Source of the DNA: Orychophragmus violaceus
Taxonomy: Eukaryota > Streptophyta > Magnoliopsida > Brassicales > Brassicaceae
Direction: 5' to 3'
Assembly: GCA_030180135.1 (NCBI GenBank)
Contig: CM058237.1
Coordinates: 35,299,126 to 35,363,125 of the forward strand
DNA: 64,000 nucleotides
The notes beneath the pieces are model-generated. The model was given only the letters and a program-made list of their open reading frames with translations, was not told where the DNA came from and did no database searches. Numbering within the stretch: the stretch's first letter is position 1; each line of letters opens with the position of its first letter. A program made the translations under genes and the position numbers. This document shows, one piece after another, positions 9,801 to 20,585 of the stretch.

Positions 9801-11042
9801 CATGGAGAGCTGAAAGAGACAGTCTATGTCACACAACCTGAGGGTTTCATTGTAAAAGGGTGCGAAAATAAAGTCTATAAACTCAACAAAGCGTTGTACG
9901 GTTTGAGACAAGCTCCAAGGGCGTGGAATGACAAGTTGAACGCGATTCTCAAGGAACTACAATTCAAAAGGTGCTCCAAAGAACCGTCTGTTTATCAAAA
10001 GAGGTTAAACCATGATACACTTCTTGTTGCTGTATATGTCGACGACTTGTTCGTTTCAGGAACAAGTGTGAAGGTTATTAATGAGTTTAAAAAGGAGATG
10101 GCGTCAAAATTCGAGATGAGTGATCTTGGGAGATTGACGTATTATCTCGGGATTGAAGTAAGACAAAACGAGGAAGGGATAACCTTGAACCAAAGTCGAT
10201 ATGCTTTGAGAATATTAGAGGAGGCTGGAATGAGTAAGTGTAATCCGGTTCACATACCAATGGATGCGGGTTTGAGACTGTCCAAGTCGCCGGAAGAAAA
10301 GGACGTTGACGCTACAAGCTATCGTAGGAACATTGGATGTTTACGTTATCTGCTGCATACGAGACCAGATTTGTCGTTTTTTGTAGGTGTGTTGAGTCGA
10401 TATATGCAAAGTCCGAAAGAATCTCATGGAAAAGCAATGAAACAATGTTTGAGATACTTGAGAGGAACCATCACGCTTGGACTACAGTTTGGACGACCAA
10501 CTACAAAGGTAACTAAATTCATTGGCTTTAGCGATAGTAGTCACAACGTAGATCCTGATGATGGTAAGAGTACGACAGGTCATATATTCTACCTTGGAGA
10601 AAGTCCCATATCTTGGTGCTCTCAAAAACAAGATACAGTGGCATTATCTTCATGCGAGGCTGAGTTTATGGCCGGTACTGAAGCAGCTAGACAAGCAATT
10701 TGGCTTCAAGATTTGTTTAAAGAAATCACTGGGTCTCCGTGTGGGAAGGTTGTTATTCGAATAGACAACCAATCGACAATTGCTCTTACTAAGAATCCAG
10801 TGTTTCATGGACGAAGCAAACACATTCACACGAGGTACCACTTCATTAGAGAATGTGTTGAAAATGGTTTGATTGAAGTTGAGCATGTCCCGGGAAGCGA
10901 ACAAAAGGCTGACATACTCACAAAGGCACTTGGGAGAATAAAGTTCAAGGAGATGAGGAACCTTATTGGTGTAAAGGATTTGGGTGAAAGTGACTTCAAG
11001 TTTAGGAGAGAGATTGTTGGAGTAAACGTGAAGTCAACTTAA
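6822..11042 (+). CDS. copia gag-pol polyprotein, 1406 aa, intact
   Basis: A single uninterrupted polyprotein. The gag domain occupies about residues 35-215, an R/G-rich linker follows, then a CCHC knuckle CYRCDKLGHYASDC (272-285). The aspartic protease has WYLDNGASNHM with Asp340; DNG replaces the usual DTG, a variant I know from other plant copia elements. The integrase has H2C2 (HARLGH...CESC) and a D535, D598, E634 core with D-35-E spacing. RT has VDVKTAFLHG and YVDD (1072-1075). RNase H has SDSSHN, SSCEAEF and DNQST. The ATG at 6822 is the first in frame after the PBS, 34 bases downstream. The stop lies 28 bases inside the 3' LTR. Length is usual for the family. Confidence 0.95.
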   Translation: MTGGGEDEKTSSSSMKDGGAIGKLKEGGGSSSIKCPMLNAYNYTVWAIRMKILLKVNKAWGVIDPGDNNDEKNDLAIALIFQSIPETLTLQVGELDAEKDVWETIKTRHVGAERVKEARLQTLMAEFDALKMKDTDKIDDFAGKLFEISSKSAALGEEIKEPVMVKKFLKSLPRKKYIHIVASLEKVLDLNKVSFEDIIGRLKVYEERVTEVEEDQEDQGKLMYENMDSQPSQSPRNYNGDYKNRGRGGRSNNSRGRGRGRYGARDASRITCYRCDKLGHYASDCPDRLLKLQETQENNKEETEEVDELMLHEVVFLNEEKIIPEVYETGSCDDDLWYLDNGASNHMSGDRRYFSCIDESVTGKVRFGDDSRIDIKGKGSIELIDRNGEARKMSDVYFIPDLKSNIISLGQATEAGCDVRIKGELLIMHDRDVKLLVKTTRSKNRLYKVRMGVKNAERLNLMKLSSSSMWHARLGHINFETIKSMQQRELVDGVPHIKLESKICESCLFGKQTRRVFPQATLYRASKSLELVHVDLCGPITPSTSAGNKYVFVLIDDYSRYMWTILLKDKGDAFEKFKRFKTLVEQESGKKIQTFRTDRGGEFVSQEFNSFCDVSGIKRHLTVPYTPQQNGVVERRNRTLLEMSRSILKHMSLPNYLWGEAIRHSTYLLNRISTRAVKDRTPYEAYHLRKPNVAHLRVFGCIAYAKVEAPHLKKLDDRSRRLVHLGTEPGSKAYRLFDPLTQKTVVSRDVVFDETREWNWDKQNHGENRVEELTIEFGEYGNRGIYPITLIPPSQLLDGSAHNNRGTELEPISVQVENNEEAEDVSDNGGSESDDDENGAPPLRRSSRETRKPRYLDDYVTYLAEEEGERLLMCLNDEPRDFGEAKESRYWTLACEDKIHSINKNLTWNLVDLPQGEKAIGLKWVFKLKKNSDGRINKYKARLVAKGYVQRQGIDFDEVFAPVARIETIRLLINLSASSGWEIHHLDVKTAFLHGELKETVYVTQPEGFIVKGCENKVYKLNKALYGLRQAPRAWNDKLNAILKELQFKRCSKEPSVYQKRLNHDTLLVAVYVDDLFVSGTSVKVINEFKKEMASKFEMSDLGRLTYYLGIEVRQNEEGITLNQSRYALRILEEAGMSKCNPVHIPMDAGLRLSKSPEEKDVDATSYRRNIGCLRYLLHTRPDLSFFVGVLSRYMQSPKESHGKAMKQCLRYLRGTITLGLQFGRPTTKVTKFIGFSDSSHNVDPDDGKSTTGHIFYLGESPISWCSQKQDTVALSSCEAEFMAGTEAARQAIWLQDLFKEITGSPCGKVVIRIDNQSTIALTKNPVFHGRSKHIHTRYHFIRECVENGLIEVEHVPGSEQKADILTKALGRIKFKEMRNLIGVKDLGESDFKFRREIVGVNVKST
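11003..11014 (+). other. polypurine tract of intact copia
   Basis: TAGGAGAGAGAT lies directly before the 3' LTR and would prime plus-strand DNA synthesis. It also lies inside the coding sequence. Confidence 0.75.
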
Positions 11043-11301
11043 AGAGATAAAGATCAAGAGTATATTTAGGAGAATCTAAATATACATATTACTAGTTTTT
11101 AGGAGTTATCTAAAACGTAATATTTCCTTAATTAAGATTAGGGTTTTTGATCATTAATATATAAGGATGTATCGCCTTGTGATACAACTTATGAGTTGAG
11201 AGATTCAAGTGAGGCTTAAGTTTTGAGTTAGTTTTCTTAAGCAAATAAAGAAGAGTTATTTCTTTAATCCTTGAGTCTTACGTTTGAGTTAATAAACAAG
11301 A
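11015..11301 (+). repeat. 3' LTR of intact copia
   Basis: 287 bp with two differences from the 5' LTR. It carries the last nine sense codons and the stop of gag-pol. The TSD AAAAC follows at 11302-11306. Confidence 0.9.
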
Positions 11302-11643
11302 AAAACACGAGACATTTTATGAACATGAGTGATTCGCTTATAGGGATTAGCTAGTTTGGTTAGTTTATATATGTTCATCAAAGTCATCATGAACTTTTCC
11401 TCACTTGAAATATTCTTTAACTTCTAGATTGCAATTATATTGGTTAACAAACAAAATATTATAGTTTCAGATGAGAGAAAGTGGACATTTTATTTACACG
11501 ACATTGACTTGGCATGTTGGTATTTCTTTTATGCCATTTGGAGAAGACGATTCGCACTTTCTACCACATATATAAACACATTTAGAAATTAGAACATAGC
11601 TACCATATTGACAAGTGACATTATGTATAATGTATTCTGTACT
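11302..11643 (-). promoter_or_regulatory. first codons and promoter region of the disrupted DC1-EXO70A gene
   Basis: With the copia element removed, the minus strand reads ATG TCT CGT GTT TTG and continues into the DC1 exon at 6481, so the ATG is at 11315-11313 and the insertion falls in codons 4-5. TATATAAAC at 11364-11372 lies about 50 bp upstream and is a good TATA box. The remaining 270 bp is AT-rich host DNA up to the LINE target-site duplication at 11630-11643. Confidence 0.6.
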
Positions 11644-14600
11644 TTTTTTGGCATCATAAAAACTTCATCTAAAATAGAGTCCGAGAGCTTATATCTTGGA
11701 CTATCCAAGATTGCCACTCGCGTTACAACAACTTGCTCTTGATCGCGTGATCGTACCCTCTTAGCGAGAGCATCAGCACGGATATTCAAAGTTCTAGAAA
11801 TAAAAACAAGATTAAAAGCATGAAAACTAGCTCGAAGAAGCTTGAAGTCGTCCAATTCTGCTTCCAAAGCTGGCCAATCATCCTCCTTCTCTATGATATT
11901 TACCAATTGCTCACAATCGGTCCCCATAGATGCTCTCGTCGAGATAACTCCTGCATTGTCCAAATTATTGCCTCAAGCTCAGCTTGTATCGGAGAGTGTA
12001 TCCCTACTTTTCCCCCTAGTCCAACCAACTCGATGCAGTTGTTCCTTGAGAGCATAAAACCAAAGCCTGCTCTCGCAGTCTCATTAAACCAAGACGCATC
12101 CACTTGAACGAGCCACGAAGGGTCAACCGGTGGAGTCACACTTGGCGTTGTTTGTCTCCGATCAGCCTGCTCATCTGGGTCAGCCTCTTCCTCTGGTAAA
12201 ATCTGATCTAAACTCCAAGAGTTTTCCTCATAAGGCGCAAGGTTCCATGTGTATTCCGGTGAGACTTCAATACCATTGAAGACTTTTTCATTCCCCGCTT
12301 TCCAAATGTCTTGGAAGCCATGATGTTGCGCCAGCTATAGGATGGATTGCTCGAGCTTTCGACCAACATCAGGTTGGAATACTTATAATACCGTCCTTTT
12401 AACACCCGAGCCAGGAGGGAATGGGGGTAGTTTAGAAGATGCCAAAGCTGCTTCGCAAGGAGTGCTAGGTTCATGCCTCCTAAATCCTGGAAACCCAGGC
12501 CACCTTCGTCTAGAGGAACGCAAAACTTATCCCACGTCGACCAATGGATACCTCTCATGTTGTTCTTCTTACTCCACCAGAAGTGGGAAACTGCACTTGT
12601 AAGCTTCTTCGTGACCTCCTTTGGTAAGAGGAAGCCATACATGACATACGTCAGAATAGCTTGTGCTACTGCCTTGATTTGGACTTCTCTTCCACCATTA
12701 GAAAGGAGCTTTACTGTCCAAGTGCTCGGTCTTTTATTTAGACGATCTTGTACATATTCAAACACTTGTTTTTTGGAACCACAGATCTGTTCCGGCATAC
12801 CTAAATACATCCCCATGCCTCCTTCTTTATGAATATCGAGTGATCTTTCAAGATTGTTTTTTGCGACGGTACGACCTTAGAACCGAACCGAACTGAAGAT
12901 TTTGACTTATTCAATTGATTTCCTAAGGCGAACCCGTAAACAACGATGATACTCATCAATGCTTCACACTGAGACCGCTCTGCTTTGCAAAAGAAGAGAC
13001 TATCATCTGCGAAGAGAAGATGAGAGATCGCTGGGCACGGTCTTGCGATTTTCATCCCAGAAATTATGTCTGAGAGTTCAGCATCTCGTATATGCGAGAT
13101 AAAAACCTCAGTACAGATAATAAAGAGGAAAGGGGAGAGAGTATCTCCTTGCCGTAAACCCCGAGTGGGTGTAATACGTCCTTTAGCTTCTCCATTCAAT
13201 AGGACCTTGTACGAGACTGTTGTAACACATCGCATAATCAACTGTACAAATCTCGCATCGAAACCCATTTTATCTAAAAGGTCTTCCAAAAAGTTTCATT
13301 AAACTCGGTCATAGAATTTGCTCATATTAGTCTTGATCGCCATATATTTTGAGTTGCAGCTCGGATTAGTGCGCAGCGCATGGAACATCTCTTGCCCCAC
13401 TAAGATATTATCTGTAATCCAACGTCGAGCCACAAAGGCTGATGGCGTCTCCGAGATCAATTTTGGGAGCACAAATCTTAGTCTGCTTGTTAATATCTTA
13501 ATGAGAATCTTGTAACCCACATTAAAAAGACTGATCGGTCAAAATTCTGTCATCGATGAAGGGCGGTCTACCTTTGGGATCAGGAAAATATTCTTTTGGT
13601 TCATACGCACATCGAGATCACCTGAGTTAAAGAAATTTCGTACTGACTTAATGACGTCAGGATTCACTGTTTTCCAAAAATGTTGGTAAAACAAGCTCGT
13701 CATCCCGTCCAGTCATGGGGATTTATCCGGGTTAATTGTGAAGACTGCGTTTTTTTATCTTTTCCTCTGAAAACATCTTCGTAAAAGCATCATTCATTTC
13801 ATTAGTGACCGCCGCAGTAATAAACCGGAGGGTGACTTCAGTATTTGTTGGGAAGGAAGTAGTGAACAGATTATGAAAATAATCCGTCGCTACTTGCTCA
13901 ATCCCATCGTCAGACTCCACCCATTGGTCACTCGATTCCTTAATTTTTACGATACGGTTCCGTGCACTTTTTGGTGATAGCTTGGAAGTATTTTGTATTC
14001 CGATCTCCTCCCGGTGATGAATTGCTCTACTTTTTTGTCGCCAAAAAGTTTCCTCATCTCTAAATGCTGCACATAACTTCCATTTGAGTTCCAGTTTTCT
14101 TTCACTATAGATATTGTCTTCACCTTGGATGCTGTCTAGCTGCTCTTTAATATTCGCTATCCTCTTCTCGTTATTGGATAAAGCTGATATTTTCCATCTT
14201 GAGATAGCCTTCCGGCAGTTGGCTTTCTTGTCAACAAGCTCTCCTTCGTCTTCCCAGACATTTGCGGTCCATCCATTTTTGACTATATCCACGAAGCCTT
14301 CTTTTGATAACCAACGCTTATCGAACTTGAATCCTTTCCTTCTCCTAGCTTCTACCGATTTAAAAGAGGTAAAGATGGGTCGATGATCAGAACCCCATCT
14401 TAACAAATACTCCACATCAGTGTGGGAAAATAAATTGTGTCATTCCTCCTCCCCACCGCCCTGTCCAGCCGACATTGGATTATGCCTGCCTTCATTCGGC
14501 CCGCTCATGAGTACAGATTTCCCTTACAAGGGAATTCGATCATGCCACAACTGGCTAACATCGTCTTAAACGAGAGGAAAGAGGCCTCAGAGCATTTACG

Positions 14601-15061
14601 GCCTCCTTTTTTCTCTGCATGACACGTGATTTTATTGAAATCCCCCATCATAAGCCATGCTCCATTACTTAAGATACTCATCCGTGTCAGTCTCTCCCAG
14701 GCATTTTCGCGGTATTCAATAACCGGATCTCCGTACACAAAGGTAATGAAAACCTTGTATCTCTCTATTCTTGCTTCTATGTCAATCATACGCTCATTCG
14801 AATAAAGAATAAAAACTTTATACTCATCCATATAAAACAAAGCCAAACCACCACTTCGACTAACTGGGTCGACTAACTGGTTCGACAGTGAACAATCTAT
14901 CATAACAAAAATCAACCTAAATGTCTTGCATAAAAGATAAATTATTTTTTTGTTTCTGAAAGAAAAAAAAAACTATAATGAAAGTAGCGATGCAACTCCC
15001 GCAGGTGTTGCTTGGTCAGGTAAGCTCCCGCCCCCTGACAGTTCCAGGCTATGGCACTCAT
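11644..15061 (-). pseudogene. LINE ORF2: endonuclease, RT, RNase H (broken)
   Basis: ORF2 starts with ATG 15061-15059, which overlaps the ORF1 stop (ATGA), and opens with SAIAWNCQGAG, the usual start of plant L1 endonucleases. After a degraded stretch the endonuclease continues (SGGLALF, WLMMGDFNKI, CRLDRAVG, SDHRPIF). RT follows with GLRQGDTLSPFLF and the catalytic FADDS (13289-12801 frame), then the thumb or connection region (12816-12208). A C-terminal RNase H has VDASW, ELEAIIW and RADALAKR (12139-11650). At least seven breaks are visible, including TGG to TGA near 14500 and frameshifts near 13730, 13290, 12810 and 11930. Confidence 0.85.
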
Positions 15062-15639
15062 ATCTGAGTACCGGGTGGTTTCTGGGACACCACCGAACCT
15101 AAAGAAGACAAAGATTTCCTGCCTTTAGCAGAGGGAAACACCTCAGTACGAGGGAAACTTTGTTTAGAAGATTTACGAGGTCCCAAGCCTTTCCTCGCAT
15201 TCACTGTTCTCTTAAGAGGAAAAACTCTTTTAAGGGGAGAGCTTCTACCACGAAGAGCCAACTTCCTGGATGCCGATGAGTTCTTTATATCCGCACTGCC
15301 TTGCATTTTTCTCTTAACTTGTTGGCTTTGACCTTTCCTCCTAGTTCTAACGATATGATCAGTTGTGGTCCTCTCGGTCCTTAGATGCTCATGGTGAAGT
15401 ACATCAGCCTTTAGACTATGCCCATGTATGTCTTTAGGGACGTGAACTTTCTCCGGAGTCAATTGTGAGATTGCATCAATTTTCTCTGCGTCCCTCTCCG
15501 GATGCAGCATGAGATCTTCTCCCAACAGATCGCCGTTCTCGATTAACACATCATCACCTTCCATGTCAGCATACTTTTCTACTAGCTGCTCGAATTCAGC
15601 ATACGTCATCTCCCCATACTCGATATTCTTTTCCACATC
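15058..15639 (-). pseudogene. LINE ORF1, C-terminal part
   Basis: Basic, low-complexity C-terminal tail of ORF1, ending at TGA 15060-15058. Its first codon here continues exactly the frame at 47964 (reading ...KKTAADVEKNIEYGEM across the insertion once one TSD copy is removed), which proves that the two parts were one gene. Confidence 0.8.
15635..15639. other. TSD of LARD0, left copy (ACATC)
   Basis: ACATC here and at 47959-47963 flank the outer element of the nest exactly. Confidence 0.9.
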
Positions 15640-16930
15640 TGAAACACCCCGACCCGGCCTTCCTAGGCCGCGGTCGATGCGTCCCACTGGTCAGGCCAAA
15701 CCCAGGCCTGAACCTTCCGAAATCCCGTCCTATTTAAAATTTTCTTTAGGATTAAGTATTCCTCGGATCTCTTATTGACTTCTAGCCTTCGATCCTTCAT
15801 ACTTATTAACTACGCAGCGGAAATTCTACTTAAACTTTTCAATCGTTCTTCTAAAGAACGATCCATCCGAGAATCTCTCATGACTTTGTTTAGTTTCCTT
15901 AAAACTATTTCGAGGTTCCAATTCCCTTTTAACCATTCTAACAACCTAAGTCTTTCTTAGGTTCTTCCGTTCAACCTATTAAGATCTAACCAATCCTTAG
16001 ATCACTCGAGTACTTGAACTCGTACCTTAGCCTTTTAGTGATGACGGTGTGAAGCTAGCTCAATGTCCAGCTCAGCTCCTTTATTCGTCCAACTCCTAAA
16101 ACACACCTCCCTTGTACCAAGTCATTCAACCAACCATCCCCACATGACTAAGCACAAGAGAGGTCTTCTATTTCCTTCCTTTGACCACCATTTGATCTCG
16201 CTCGTTTCTTTGCTCGAATTCCCATTATCATTCGCCGTCTTGTCTTAACCACGTTTGCTTCCTGCATTTTGACTCTCAGACCGATCCAAGCCCTTAGGTA
16301 CGATCGCTTCACCGATCGCCCTCAATATCGCCGAGTCATAGCGATCGGATCAAGGTTTGACTGATTTCCTATCATTTCCGCGGATGGCCTGATCCGCGGT
16401 TTATACCGTCGGCCGCGACCCAGTTCCTCCGACTGTTCGATCGCTCCGCACGCGTTTCTACCACGCGATTATCCCGACTCTATCCGCGGTCCAACCCAAT
16501 GTCCTCCCGCTATCTCGTACTTGACCGTGGTTGATCTTCCCGATCGATCCAACGGTTTATTGGACAAGAATCCGTCAAGTCCTACTGATCCCGTCAATTG
16601 CTATGACCTTACGTGATCGTTCGGTCGTACCGAGTGTTTCTCGATCGTACCGTGATCGTCGGTCCATCAGCGCAACAACTTGACGCAACAAGGATGCAGC
16701 AGCATCGCCGAGCATACTCGGCAACACTCGCGTGTTCCTGTTCGTCAGGCTATCCGCGTCATGCCGCGATCGCTGTCCAACCGGACTGGCCGCACGTTCT
16801 GATCGTTCACGATCCTTGAACCGTTGCGTCAGTCCGCGAAGAGACGAGACTGTTCGCGAATGTGTGGGACGATCGGCCAACAGGCGCGACCATTCATAGA
16901 TGATCCGCGACTGCCCGTGCGACCGTACCA
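15640..16930 (-). repeat. LARD0 3' LTR, segment 1 of 3
   Basis: Matches 45038-46328 of the intact LTR with about 25 scattered differences. It stops where LARD1 was inserted. Confidence 0.9.
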
Positions 16931-19900
16931 TGTAACGCCCCTTTCCCATTATCCGCTGACCGTCGAGCTGACCGGTCAACAGTCAAACAAGAACATGACC
17001 AATCGAACCCGAGCAAGTCGAACGGGAAAAGTTCGCTACAGGACGAAGCCAAAGATAGTTTGGTTTGAGACAAAAGGCTCGCACCGATCTATCTCCGACT
17101 CCGCTATCCTCGTATCCGTAGCGCAAGCAGTACTACTTGCACGACTTCAACAAGTTGTGTCGGTTCGGACCAAACCTCATATCAGGGAAACCATCTCATT
17201 TTTAAGTAATCAAACGTCGAATACAACGTTTAACGGGTTTGTCAAACAATCATCAATAGAATACATAAACATCAAATCATTCAAATACAAAACATAACGA
17301 AAATAGCGCAGCTGCCGAACCGAAAATAATACAACCAAAATAACGAATCAAAATCACGTCACAAGCAACCCGAAGCTACACCGAGGACCTCCCACGTCCG
17401 TCGCTGAAACCTGAAAACACAAAAAGAGTCTAATGAGCAATCTAAGATCACCCAGTGAATCGGCTCCCCACTAACGGCTTCTAATCTATCTAGAGTCTAT
17501 CAACCCCGCCCCAAAACCCAAAATAACAATCATCATAAATAAGCGGTCAATCATGCACTACCACGTCGTGATAAACCCACACACAATCAATGCCAATATA
17601 AATAGAGTTAAGGAAATCGAAGGCACTGCGGCACATGTCCTCGATTAGACTCGGTCTACCTACCGCGCGATAAAATAAAGATAATAAACAACACTGGGCC
17701 CTACGAACTCGGTAACTTCCACGGGTTCACATTGTCGCCTATATGGCAACTAACCCTCGACTCCTATACGTGCTCAAGAGGACTCACGCATAGGACACCG
17801 TTCTCTGTCCATCGATACGCGGTGACTCTGACTACCCCTAGATAGCCCGAGTTTCCATGCAATCCGGCCCTAGGACATGACCCCGTATTCTCCGGACCGC
17901 ACACCTACCGGCGTCACCCGATAGGTTAACACCATAACCAGAACCACCATGGCCCGGTTAGGTCAAACCCGAGGATCCAATCGGGTCGGATGTACCGGAA
18001 CGTAAACAAAAACCTAGGCTTGCGGAATCTAACGCACCCTAGCGTCCTAGTGCAGAAATATAAACACGCAGACTCGCTGGGACTCTAACACAGATCACGC
18101 AATCAATAACAACAATAATAATCCCAACCATTCCGCAAGCCTCTACACTACCCAACCCACCGCTCTGACTAGGTAAGATACCTAGTCAGCACCACTAACT
18201 TACCCGGTCCCGAGACCGGAGTAAGTGTCCACAATGACTACTCGGCCCAACACCGAGCAGTCTAATAACCTGCACAGAAACCTCACAACAATAATAACAC
18301 ACGGTACACGCAACACAGTCAAACACACAATTACCACAAACAAGTCTATTCGAGTTTCTAAGTCTTTTATTTTTTTCTCGCCCGCTACCTTGGGTTAGCG
18401 GATTGCTAACCCGTAGACGGCTCACGACACGCGTCATTTCTTTATTATCTCATCCTAGGTTTCTTTTAACATTATTCTCGATATATCGGTTTAGAGTTAG
18501 TAAACTTACTAACTCCCCGACATATCAGTTCCAACTAATTGATTCATTACCCAATTCCCGCTACTTAACCTAAAACCCGACCCATTTAATATACTATATA
18601 CATTTGTTTAAGGTTAACTCATATTTAACTATCGTCTTAGTTTCCCGTTTATAGTTCATTAATAATCATTCTTTATACTTATAAATATATATATCGATCA
18701 CGCTTTACTAACAACCTAACGGCACGAAATCGTTTAACTCTTTTTATTCTAAACTCTAATCAGGTTTAATTGGTTTTCTCCGGTTAATTACTAAATGTCT
18801 AATTAGTTAACTAATTGATTAATTTGGTCAACTGGTAACGTCCTAGCGGCTACGGTTTAGTGATTTCCCGGTTTAACTAGTTCTACGAGTTTTCGAGCCG
18901 ACTCACAGAATAACGGAATGACGGGTTTGGCGCGGATGAGGATTCCCGAACTATCGAACACTCCTGAAACACAGAACCATAAAACCAATCAATCTCGCAC
19001 TTAAACCAAACCGGCCCAACACCTTAAGAACCGGTTTTACTAAACCGGTTTAGAGTTAAACCGTTGACCGGTTTAACCGCCTTTGACCCGGTTTAATCAA
19101 ACCACAATTCAACTCCAAACTCAACACAACTTATACCAATGGTCTTGATGAAGAACCGGCTGGCTTTTGGCGGTGGCAGAGCTTCCCGGCGGCGTGACTC
19201 CGGCGTTGACTCCGGCGAGGAAGAGTTGACCGGCGGCGGAGGGGGCTTTTCCGGCGGTTTCTTCTGGAGATCTCTACACCAAACTGATCCCAATCAACAT
19301 ATCTACTCATTTCTAGGCTCAAAACATCACAAAACACAAGGAAAAGGGTGAGATCTACAAACCCTAGGGGCGGCTTCTTCACGGCGATTTTCCGGCGATC
19401 TCCGGCGGCTACAGGGGCGGCGGTTTACTGGACAAGGTAGAGGATCTCAGTACAAACACATAGCACTTTGCAGAACTAAATTTGAATCTATAGAAAGAAA
19501 GTTACAAGGTTTCTTGCCTAGGAAGCAAAAGGAGGAGGAGGAGCTCCGGCGGCTGATTCCGGCGACTCGCCGGCAAGAGAGGTGAACCGCGGTTGAAGCT
19601 GAGGAGGAGAGAGATCTATAGCCCTTGACAGAGTGTGATTTGGATCTATAGATCTCAAGTTACACACTTTCTTGCACAAGAAGAAATGAAGAACAAGATT
19701 AGGGTTCTTGGGGTTCTTCACTCCTTTAAACACACATGCATAAGCTTCTAGACAAAAGATGCATGTTCTTGTGAGTGACAGAGAGAGGCAGAGGACCGAG
19801 AGTGAGAGGAGAAGATTTGGTGAAGAGAAACAAGGATTTGAGCTTTACTTGCTCATGAAGACAAGATGAACATGCAAGAGATTTTTGATGGATTACTCAA

Positions 19901-20585
19901 GAACACTAAGAACAACAACAAGAACTTGATGTTTTCTGGACAAAAGGAGAGAGTGAGATCGAGAGAGAGTTGAGAGAGATTAGAGAGAGGTTTAGGTGAA
20001 TTGAATGATGAAATGATGGTTACTTGCATGAGGAGAAATTCATTGAATTCTCCATGCATGCATGCAAGGAAGAGAGGTGGCGACAAGGGGGTGAGGACAA
20101 GTGTCCTACTGGGCCTTAATGGTTGCAAAAACACCACTTAATCATCATTACTTCCACCCATAATCCTACTTTCATTCTAGCTCGGTTTTTACGGTTTTCT
20201 CGGTTTAATATTTTAGAATGGTTCCGGACAATCCCATAATTTCCCAAACCTTCAAAATAAGATTCTTTATGCTATTTGATGAATTTATCATTTTGAATCA
20301 CTCCGTTCGGGCTTACGTAGCTCTAGATATGAATTTCCGAAGTTTCTTCGGTTTAGTCGGTTTCCATCCCGACAAACCGTAAAACTCGTTTCTGCTCCGA
20401 TTCTTCCAATTCTGGTCTTGTAAACATTCTTTATGTTAAAACATAAGAATATTTGGCCCATCTCGGTTTCCGTCTCGACTTTCGGTAAAATTACCATTTT
20501 ACCCCTGACTTAGGTAAAATGACGATTTTACCCTCGGTTGACTTCCTGCTGCCCGTTGACCGTATTTTTGATACGGGGTATCACA
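16931..20585 (-). repeat. LARD1 3' LTR (3655 bp)
   Basis: Full-length copy. It keeps about 280 bp (roughly 19608-19887) that the other LTR lost. It contains AAACCGGTTT palindromes near 19020-19095. The scattered open frames here recur in the other LTR and show no coding features. Confidence 0.9.

Larger units (their letters stand above)
6487..11301 (+). mobile_element. intact Ty1/copia retrotransposon
   Basis: A complete element: LTR 6487-6773, PBS 6776-6787, one 1406-aa gag-pol ORF, polypurine tract 11003-11014, LTR 11015-11301 and a 5-bp TSD AAAAC. The two 287-bp LTRs differ at two positions by eye (C/G in GATTACGG versus GATTAGGG, and T/C in TTATTTTTTT versus TTATTTCTTT). The LTR end is set at ACAAGA rather than ACA because only this gives matching TSDs. 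With about 0.7% LTR divergence and an unbroken ORF the copy is young and may be autonomous. It interrupts the DC1-EXO70A gene at its start. Confidence 0.95.
11644..15639 (-). mobile_element. L1-type LINE, 3' part (ORF1 end and ORF2)
   Basis: This is the downstream part of a non-LTR retrotransposon whose 5' part is at 47964-50083. The nest 15640-47958 was inserted into ORF1 with TSD ACATC. A short A tract (TTTTTTT on plus, about 11643-11649) marks the 3' end. A 14-bp imperfect TSD, ATGTATTC(T/A)GTACT, is present at 11630-11643 and 50084-50097. Multiple stops and frameshifts in both ORFs mean that it is inactive. Confidence 0.8.

Noticed and set aside
16575..16979. 134-codon minus ORF with a near copy at 45973-46278
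   Set aside because: Chance frame in a GC-rich part of the LARD0 LTR; the two copies differ in frame breaks.
18195..18437. 80-codon ORF present identically at 24603-24845
   Set aside because: Conserved only because both copies lie in LARD1 LTRs. No motif, and LTR identity explains it.
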